32,762 nt of DNA. Source: an uncultured Porphyromonadaceae bacterium. GTDB lineage: Bacteria > Bacteroidota > Bacteroidia > Bacteroidales > Muribaculaceae. This document shows positions 26,470 to 32,762 of this stretch, one piece after another; positions within the stretch are counted from its first letter, which is position 1; the number at the start of each line of letters is the position of its first letter. The DNA is taken from assembly GCA_947176615.1 (NCBI GenBank), contig CAMWRO010000003.1, positions 1-32,762 of the forward strand. The letters are read 5' to 3'. The position numbers and the translations under genes were made by a program. The notes beneath the pieces are model-generated. The model did no database searches, was not told the DNA's origin, and saw only the letters and a list, made by a program, of their open reading frames with translations.

Positions 26470-27369
26470 ATGATACATCAATATAAGTTTTGTCTATGGC
26501 TTGTCAACAAGCTGGCTGACCGGGAGATGTCGCTGGAGGAGATTCAGCGCGAGTGGCTTGACAGCGCGAGCAATGACGAGGGGGTTCCTCTGACGGCGCG
26601 GACGTTTTCGCGCTACAGGGCGCATGCCGAGTCATTGCTGAATGTCGACATCGAATGTGACAAGTCGACAAACCGTTACCGTCTCGTGGCCGGGGACAAT
26701 GTGGCTGACTGGATACTGAGCGCGATGCGCGTCAGCGAACTTGCCCGACGTGTCGACATCCGAGACTTCATCATGCTTGAAAATCCTCCGGCGGGAAGCG
26801 GGATTCTCGATACTGTCATCAAGGCCCGCGAGCGATGCGCAATGCTGGAGTTCAGCTATCGCTCGCTTTATCAGGAAACCCGCAAGTACCGGGCCGTGCC
26901 CCTGTTCCTGCGCCTGTTCAGGCAACGGTGGTATGTGACTGCCCGACGTGAGGGCAAGGATTTTCTGACCACCTTTGCACTTGAACGCATGACCGATGTC
27001 AGGGTGGTTGAAAACACTCCCCCCGCGACGATGCCGCCTGTCTCTCCCGAGGAATATTATTATGACTGTTTCGGCGTAATCCATTCGGGCGAGCCTGAGC
27101 GCATAGTGGTGCGCGCATTCTGGCCGCAGAACGCCTATCTTGCCGAGGTGCCGATGCACCACTCGCAACGCGCGGTGGCTGAAAACGACGGCTGGACCGA
27201 CTATGAGCTGTATCTGCGCCCCACCTATGATTTCAAGCAGGAGCTGCTGTGGCATCGCGACAAGCTCGCGGTCATCTCGCCCGCATGGCTGCGCGACGAC
27301 ATGCTCGACATTCTCAGGCGCATGGCCGAGTCATACTCGACCGGGGAGCCGCACTGCAAGGATGAATAG
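26470..27369 (+). CDS. WYL-domain transcriptional regulator
   Basis: CAMLEFSYRSLYQETRKYRAVPLFLRLFRQRWYVTARREGKDFLTTFALERMTDV; VPMHHSQRAV; paralogue of 21695-22603. Confidence 0.88.
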   Translation: MIHQYKFCLWLVNKLADREMSLEEIQREWLDSASNDEGVPLTARTFSRYRAHAESLLNVDIECDKSTNRYRLVAGDNVADWILSAMRVSELARRVDIRDFIMLENPPAGSGILDTVIKARERCAMLEFSYRSLYQETRKYRAVPLFLRLFRQRWYVTARREGKDFLTTFALERMTDVRVVENTPPATMPPVSPEEYYYDCFGVIHSGEPERIVVRAFWPQNAYLAEVPMHHSQRAVAENDGWTDYELYLRPTYDFKQELLWHRDKLAVISPAWLRDDMLDILRRMAESYSTGEPHCKDE

Positions 27370-27372
27370 GAA

Positions 27373-29271
27373 TTACCCCGGGACAGTCAGGTTGCCCGAG
27401 GGGGTGAGGACGAGGCGGCCGTCGTCCATGAGGGAGCGGATGACGGGGAGCACGCGGTCGGGGCGGACGGTGAGCTGCCCGGCGATGTAGTCGACGGTGT
27501 GGCCGCCGGGTTGGGAGGCAAGATAAAGGATTGACTCGGTCATGGTGCGGGTGTCGTCAGCGGGGCGTGCCGTGACAGGGCGAGACTGACGGCACACGTC
27601 GCATTTTCCGCAGGGATGCTCGGGAGTTTCGCCAAAGTAGCGCAACATCGTGTTGACGCGGCACTCGTCGGGCGAGAACGTGAACCGTTTCATGGCATCG
27701 ATGCGCTTTTCAAGACGCTCGCGTTGCACCTCGTAGACCTCGCGGGGCAGGATGACATACTTGGGCAGCTCGCGCGAGGTGGTATAGACAATGTAGGGGG
27801 TGGTTTTGCGGGGGACGTAGCTGATGATGTGCATCCTCGACAGCAGCAGCAACGATTGGTAGACCTTTTCGCTCGACATGACAAGACGCTGTGCGATAAG
27901 GACTTCGTTAATATACACATAGTCGGCAAAGAGGCCGGTATAGGTGCGCAGGAGCAGTTGCAGCACTTCGTCGGTGTCCACGTCAACCCGCAAGTTGTAA
28001 AGCTCCTCTTTCCCAACCGTGATCATCACGCGGGAGCGCGTCGTGGTTTCCTCGACAAATTCCAGATACCCGGCGCGGGTGAGAATCTGCAACGCGCTGT
28101 GGGCGGTCAGCGGCTTGAGGTCAAAAGTGCTGCAGAACAGGTTGAAATTAAACTCATAGACGACGTTATATCCGCTCCCGACGGCGACATTGAGGAAGTT
28201 GCCGACAAGCTCGTAGACCCGCGCGATATATTCCTTGTCGGGGAACGCCTCGGCGACGCGGCGCGTCAGGACGCTCTTGTCATAGCGCGACGCGATGATG
28301 ACGGCAAATGCCGGCTTGCCGTCGCGGCCCGCGCGGCCCGCCTCCTGATAATATTCCTCAAGCGAGGAGGGGAGGTCGTAGTGGGCGACCACGCGCACGT
28401 CGGGTTTGTCGATACCCATACCGAAGGCATTGGTTGCGACCATGACGCGCACCTCGTCGCGTTTCCATCGGTTCTGTTTCTCATCCTTCTCCTCGGGAAG
28501 GAGTCCGGCGTGGTAAAAGTCGGCGCTTATCCCTTCGCGGCACAGCATTTCGGCAATCTCGCGGGTGCGGCGTCGCGAGCGCACATAGACAATCGAGCAG
28601 CCGCGTGTCGATTTCAGTATTTTCAGCAGCAGGCCGTCTTTGTGGTCGCCGTAACGCACGATGTAGGAGAGGTTTTCGCGCGAAAAGCTGCGGGAGAACA
28701 TGTTGGGTTGTCTGAAACGCAGTGTCGACATGATGTCGCGTGTCACCTCGGGGGTGGCCGAGGCTGTCAGGGCGAGCACGGGAACGGAGGGGAAAATGTC
28801 GCGCAACGAGACGATTTTGAGGTAGGAGGGGCGGAAATCATAGCCCCACTGCGAGATGCAGTGGGCCTCGTCGACAACGATGAGCGACACGGTCGTGAGA
28901 CGCAGCATCGAGAGGAACCGCTCGTTTTGCAGCCGCTCGGGGGAGACATAGGCTATTTTGACCTTGCCGAGCCGGCAGCGGTCCATCGCGAGTCGGCTCT
29001 CGCCCGGAGTCATCCCGGCATGAAAAAAGACAGCCTTGATGCCGCGGTCGCGCAGATTGTCGACTTGGTCTTTCATCAGCGAAATCAGCGGTGTCACGAC
29101 GATGGTCAGACCGTCGAGCATCATGGCGGGGACTTGGAACGTGATTGACTTTCCGCCGCCTGTAGGCAGCAGTCCCAGCGTGTCCTTCCCCTCCAGCACC
29201 GAGGTTATAATCTCTTGCTGCAAAGGACGGAACGCATCATATCCCCAGTATTTTTTAAGAACGGTTAACAA
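27373..29271 (-). CDS. recQ: RecQ-family ATP-dependent DNA helicase
   Basis: YWGYDAFRPLQQEIITSVLEGKDTLGLLPTGGGKSITFQVPA, VVDEAHCISQWGYDFRPSYL, LALTASATPEVTRDI, ATNAFGMGIDKPDVRVVAHYDLPSSLEEYYQEAGRAGRDG, zinc-binding CGKCDVC. Confidence 0.97.
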   Translation of the reverse strand: MLTVLKKYWGYDAFRPLQQEIITSVLEGKDTLGLLPTGGGKSITFQVPAMMLDGLTIVVTPLISLMKDQVDNLRDRGIKAVFFHAGMTPGESRLAMDRCRLGKVKIAYVSPERLQNERFLSMLRLTTVSLIVVDEAHCISQWGYDFRPSYLKIVSLRDIFPSVPVLALTASATPEVTRDIMSTLRFRQPNMFSRSFSRENLSYIVRYGDHKDGLLLKILKSTRGCSIVYVRSRRRTREIAEMLCREGISADFYHAGLLPEEKDEKQNRWKRDEVRVMVATNAFGMGIDKPDVRVVAHYDLPSSLEEYYQEAGRAGRDGKPAFAVIIASRYDKSVLTRRVAEAFPDKEYIARVYELVGNFLNVAVGSGYNVVYEFNFNLFCSTFDLKPLTAHSALQILTRAGYLEFVEETTTRSRVMITVGKEELYNLRVDVDTDEVLQLLLRTYTGLFADYVYINEVLIAQRLVMSSEKVYQSLLLLSRMHIISYVPRKTTPYIVYTTSRELPKYVILPREVYEVQRERLEKRIDAMKRFTFSPDECRVNTMLRYFGETPEHPCGKCDVCRQSRPVTARPADDTRTMTESILYLASQPGGHTVDYIAGQLTVRPDRVLPVIRSLMDDGRLVLTPSGNLTVPG

Positions 29272-29304
29272 TGGGTCAATTCAGTTCAATGCACAATTTT
29301 TCAT

Positions 29305-29504
29305 GCAGCCGCTGAGCGGCGGGGCCATGCGTAACCCCACGCCTCGGCGTGGGGACCGGCCGGTACTCTGATATATCGAGCATCGGAGATGCGAATCTAT
29401 AGTCACCACCATAGGCTCGCGTCTTCGACGCTTTTTCGCTTGTTTTGCCTTCTCCCCCACGCCAAGGCATGGGGTTTCGCATGGCCTCGCCGCTCCGCGG
29501 CTTG
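29305..29504. repeat. Long inverted repeat (50-nt arms, 43/50 complementary)
   Basis: 29305-29354 vs reverse complement of 29455-29504; the left arm also has the palindrome CCCCACGCC-TC-GGCGTGGGG (29335-29354). Confidence 0.88.
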
Positions 29505-29556
29505 TCACCGTCAGCTTTAGACCAACAATGACAGGACAGGCACTCCCGCTCGCAAG

Positions 29557-29574
29557 GTCGCGCCACGGCGCGAC
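29557..29574. repeat. GC-rich palindrome
   Basis: GTCGCGCC-AC-GGCGCGAC, perfect 8-bp stem. Confidence 0.85.
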
Positions 29575-29602
29575 GCAATGCTGTTTACTTAACGAGATTG
29601 CA

Positions 29603-29745
29603 AACTGAGCCCGCAGGGCGATTGCCGGTAATGAGGTGGTTACCACCACATCGCCCTGCGGGCTCAGTTATTTTGGGTGGTGCCGATACCCCGCATTCCG
29701 CTGCGCTCCATACGGGGTTTAACACAATATCGCCCTGCGGGCTCA
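29603..29745. repeat. Three copies of GAGCCCGCAGGGCGAT in both orientations
   Basis: CTGAGCCCGCAGGGCGAT (29605-29622), inverted ATCGCCCTGCGGGCTCAG (29650-29667), third copy ATCGCCCTGCGGGCTCA (29729-29745). Confidence 0.92.
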
Positions 29746-29767
29746 ACGAAATTGCCATCCAAGAGAT

Positions 29768-29800
29768 TATACATTCTCAATTCTCAATTCTCAATTGTCA
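29768..29800. repeat. 7-nt-period repeat (TTCTCAA)n
   Basis: cattctcaattctcaattctcaattgtcaagg; same heptamer as the 10025-10100 locus; overlaps the 3' end of recJ. Confidence 0.8.
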
Positions 29801-31518
29801 AGGTGTATCTCCTTGATGAGCAACTGGATGTTTCCGGTCATGCCGTGATGCTTGTTTTCCTCGATGGTGTAGCAGATGCTGAATGGGCGGCGCGAGTGGA
29901 TGTGGTCAAAGAGCGATGCCTTGTTAAAGGCGATACCGTTGAGAACCTTTCCGCAAGTGTCGTCGACAAGTTCGAGCTTGATGTGCTCGTTGTGACGGCC
30001 CACGAGCTTGCTCGTGCCGAAATCCATCACTCCGCGTGTGCAGAACACAGGCTTATTATTGCCCGGTCCGAATGGGTTGAACTTGCGCAGCAGGGTCAGA
30101 AACTCGGGGGTGATTTCCGAGAAACTGAGGAAAGCGTCGATGTCGAGCAGCGGTGTCAGCTGTGACGGAAGAATATTGTTGGCCACATATTCCTCGAAAC
30201 GGCGCGTGAACTCGGGAATGTTTTCCTCTTTCAACGACAGGCCGACAGCATAGGTGTGTCCGCCGAAGTTTTCGAGCAGGTCCCGGGCCGAATCGACCGC
30301 CTTGTACACGTCAAATCCCTGTACCGAGCGCGACGATCCTGTGGCGAGACCGTTGGAAAAGGTCAGCACGACCGACGGCTTGTAGTAAAGCTCGGTCAGG
30401 CGCGACGCTACGATTCCGATAATTCCCTTGTGCCAGTTTTTGTTATATATTACAATCGACTTTTTGTCATTGGTCATCTCGCCCCGCTCCTCAAGGATGG
30501 CGTTGGCTTCATCGGTAATGCGCTTGTCAAGCTCCTTGCGGTCCTGATTGTACCGGTCGATGGCCCGCCCCTTGGCATAGGCATCGGCCACGTCGCGGGC
30601 CACCAGCAGCTCGACGGCCTCACGCCCGCTCTGCATGCGGCCCGATGCATTGATGCGCGGCCCGATTTTGAAAATGACGTCGCTGATTGTTATCTCGCGG
30701 TTTCCGAGCCCGCAGATGCGGATAATCGTGCGCAACCCCATGTTGGGATTGGCATTGAGCCTCCGCAGTCCGTGATAGGTCATGATGCGGTTTTCGTCGA
30801 CCATCGGGACGATGTCGGCAGCGATTGACACCGCCACAAGGTCGAGCATCCCTTCAAGGTCAGTGGTGGGAATGCCGTTGGAAATCGAGAACGCCTGCAT
30901 CAGCTTATACCCCACGCCGCATCCCGAAAGGTGGGAGCAAGGGTAGGACGAGCCTTCGAGCTTTGGGTTCAGGATAGCGACAGCGTCGGGCAGCTCGTCG
31001 TCAGGCACATGATGGTCACAGATGATGAAATCAATGCCGAGCGTGCGTGCATATGCAATCTCCTCGATAGCCTTGATGCCGCAGTCGAGGATAATAATCA
31101 GTTTGACCCCCTGCTCGGCCGCAAGGTCGATAGTGGGTTTCGAGATTCCATATCCCTCGTCATAACGCGTAGGGATATAATAGTCAATATTGGAGTAGAA
31201 ATTCTGGAGATACTTGTAGACCAGCGCGACAGCGGTAGTGCCGTCGACATCATAGTCGCCGTAGACCATAATCTTCTCCTTCGCCCCCATCGCCGTGTTA
31301 AGGCGGTTGACAGCTTTGTCCATGTCGGGCATCAGAAACGGGTCGTGCAAATCACTGAGCGAGGGATGGAAAAATTTTTCCGCTTCCTCGACCGATGAAA
31401 TGCCCCGTTGCACCAATAGCTCGCTAATGGGCGGAGTGGCTGAAAACCGCTTTGCAAGGTCGGATTCCAGCTTTTGTTCGTCGGATGTCAGGGGACAGTA
31501 ATTCCATTTACTTGTCAT
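29791..31518 (-). CDS. recJ: Single-stranded-DNA-specific exonuclease
   Basis: KIMVYGDYDVDGTTAVALVYKYLQ, IDFIICDHHVPDDELPDAVAILNPK, HLSGCGVGYKLMQAF, FKIGPRINASGRM, NFGGHTYAVGLSL. Confidence 0.97.
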   Translation of the reverse strand: MTSKWNYCPLTSDEQKLESDLAKRFSATPPISELLVQRGISSVEEAEKFFHPSLSDLHDPFLMPDMDKAVNRLNTAMGAKEKIMVYGDYDVDGTTAVALVYKYLQNFYSNIDYYIPTRYDEGYGISKPTIDLAAEQGVKLIIILDCGIKAIEEIAYARTLGIDFIICDHHVPDDELPDAVAILNPKLEGSSYPCSHLSGCGVGYKLMQAFSISNGIPTTDLEGMLDLVAVSIAADIVPMVDENRIMTYHGLRRLNANPNMGLRTIIRICGLGNREITISDVIFKIGPRINASGRMQSGREAVELLVARDVADAYAKGRAIDRYNQDRKELDKRITDEANAILEERGEMTNDKKSIVIYNKNWHKGIIGIVASRLTELYYKPSVVLTFSNGLATGSSRSVQGFDVYKAVDSARDLLENFGGHTYAVGLSLKEENIPEFTRRFEEYVANNILPSQLTPLLDIDAFLSFSEITPEFLTLLRKFNPFGPGNNKPVFCTRGVMDFGTSKLVGRHNEHIKLELVDDTCGKVLNGIAFNKASLFDHIHSRRPFSICYTIEENKHHGMTGNIQLLIKEIHLDN

Positions 31519-31876
31519 TTATGTTGTTTCTTTTTTTATTTCGGCTTCAAAGCCCGGAAACCACATCAGTCTGAGGCAACCCGAGCGGGGGGAGAGAGGG
31601 GGGAGTATATGAGAAAACGGCATGGCACAATGGCCAAAACCGGTCAGAATACAGCGCCCGGTTGACTGCTGAATTGTAAAAGGAGAAAGATGTGCGGCAC
31701 CGCCACACGCTACTGAATCATCCCTGAGGCGCACTGTCTTTAAGGAAAAAGACACGGAAAAAACGCCGCCGGTTTACGCCGCCGACTGTTATCCCACGCA
31801 AATTTACTAAGAATATTTGGAACTCTTACTAAAAAGAATGTTATTATTGCTAAAAATACACATTAAGGGATTGTTG

Positions 31877-31923
31877 AAAAAAATGGCGGAGACTGATCAG
31901 AATGCGTCTGAAAAGCCTCCGCC
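31877..31923 (-). terminator. Rho-independent terminator of the nitroreductase gene
   Basis: On -: GGCGGAG...CTCCGCC (31923-31917 / 31891-31885) followed by a T-run (A-run 31877-31883 on +). Confidence 0.75.
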
Positions 31924-31946
31924 GAGCCTAATGGCATTGTGGCACA

Positions 31947-32576
31947 TCACTGCCACTTGTTATATTTCACATTCTCCGGTTTGAATTTCTGTTTCGGCTC
32001 GGGAGTCTCGGCGGGATAGCCGATTGCCACGACGTTGAGCGGCACAATCGTCGGCGGGAAATGGAAGAAACGGTTAAGACCGGCCACGCGCTCCATCGCG
32101 GGATAGGCACCGCACCACACCGCGCCGAGACCCATCGAGTGGGCCGCGAGCAATAGGTTTTCGGTGGCTGCCGAGCAGTCCTGAATCCAGAAATCGTTGG
32201 CCTCGCCGGGAAAACCGAGCTCTTTGTCGCCACACACGATTATGGCGAGAGGCGCGCGGCCCACAGGCGCCCATGCCGGTGCCATTGCCGCCACCGAGTC
32301 AAGCACGGCGCGGTCGTCGAGCACAAGAAATTTCCACGGCTGCTTGTTGCCGGCGGTAGGAGCGGCCATTGCGGCGCGGAGAAGCGAGTCGACGGCTCCG
32401 GCCGAGACCTTTTGGTCGGTATACTGCCTGACACTTGTGCGTGTCATGATGTTTTCGTAGGGCGACACGGCAGCATCGCAGGCGGCGGCTTTATCACACT
32501 CCGTCTTGCCGCATGACGACATCCCTGCCAAGATTGAAATTGCAGCTACAAGGCCGCATAACGCAGTTGTTCTCAT
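31947..32576 (-). CDS. Nitroreductase-family protein with lipoprotein signal peptide
   Basis: MRTTALCGLVAAISILAGMSSCGK (lipobox GMSSC) then nitroreductase fold: TRTSVRQYTDQKVSAGAVDSLLRAAMAAPTAGNKQPWKFLV, LLAAHSMGLGAVWCGAYP. Start chosen at the signal-peptide ATG. Confidence 0.9.
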   Translation of the reverse strand: MRTTALCGLVAAISILAGMSSCGKTECDKAAACDAAVSPYENIMTRTSVRQYTDQKVSAGAVDSLLRAAMAAPTAGNKQPWKFLVLDDRAVLDSVAAMAPAWAPVGRAPLAIIVCGDKELGFPGEANDFWIQDCSAATENLLLAAHSMGLGAVWCGAYPAMERVAGLNRFFHFPPTIVPLNVVAIGYPAETPEPKQKFKPENVKYNKWQ

Positions 32577-32720
32577 TTTATATCTTCTTATTTTTTGCCA
32601 AAGATACGACAAAAAAGCGTCATGGCCGTCATTTTATAATTCTTTTGCATAAAAAAACCTAAAGCGGAAAAATTTGAACGCAAAAGGAGATTGTTGTTAA
32701 TATTTGACACTCTGTTTCAC

Positions 32721-32751
32721 TTTGACCGAGCGGTTTTATTTGTTAACTTTG
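32721..32751 (+). promoter_or_regulatory. Bacteroidetes-type promoter for a gene beyond the window end
   Basis: TTTG (32721-32724), 19 nt, TAACTTTG (32744-32751). Confidence 0.75.
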
Positions 32752-32762
32752 CACCTGTATAA

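Noticed and set aside
27616-29148. 510-aa + strand ORF antisense to recQ
   Set aside because: Low-complexity composition (H/D/G/V/A-rich), no recognisable domain, fully overlaps an unambiguous recQ; typical mirror ORF in GC-rich coding DNA.
29276-29649. Overlapping ORFs of 100 and 122 aa in the recQ-recJ spacer
   Set aside because: Both frames translate the palindromic repeats (PTPRRGV..., RPCETPCLGVGE); more consistent with repeat DNA than protein genes.
29603-29745. CRISPR array (repeated GAGCCCGCAGGGCGAT units)
   Set aside because: Only three copies, in mixed orientation and with irregular spacing, and no cas genes; fits palindromic intergenic repeats.

Overview
The window looks like a Bacteroidales chromosome segment, possibly Muribaculaceae. 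That assignment is inferred from gene content and from Bacteroidetes-type promoters (TTTG - 19/20 nt - TAnnTTTG). Most of it is ordinary core and metabolic coding sequence. On the + strand (1-15.0 kb): Xaa-Pro aminopeptidase C-terminus, gamma-carbonic anhydrase-like protein, rpsU, MTA/SAH nucleosidase, AlbA_2-type protein, split ThrE-type exporter, LysR regulator, GH127, GH3-like adenylase, alkaline phosphatase, Dus, EEP-family hydrolase, cytidylate-kinase-like protein and upp. On the - strand (15.1-23.7 kb): LytTR/LytS-type two-component system, DUF2851-like, ribH, TPR, PfkB-type kinase, SIS isomerase, WYL regulator and glycosyltransferase. From 23.8 to 32.6 kb: an AT-richer two-gene cassette of unknown function, a divergent WYL regulator, recQ, a palindrome-rich spacer, recJ and a nitroreductase-like lipoprotein. 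The observations most worth follow-up are: (1) the uncharacterised coiled-coil plus glycine-zipper membrane protein cassette beside a divergent WYL regulator, with several palindromes between them; (2) a nested inverted-repeat element of about 200 bp that would form the 5'UTR of the SIS-domain gene; (3) intergenic 7-nt-period repeats at seven loci with differing sequence, mostly as inverted pairs; (4) a probable orphan sRNA gene at about 3.15-3.30 kb; (5) a 520-bp palindromic-repeat cluster between recQ and recJ. No CRISPR array, tRNA, rRNA or transposase was recognised.
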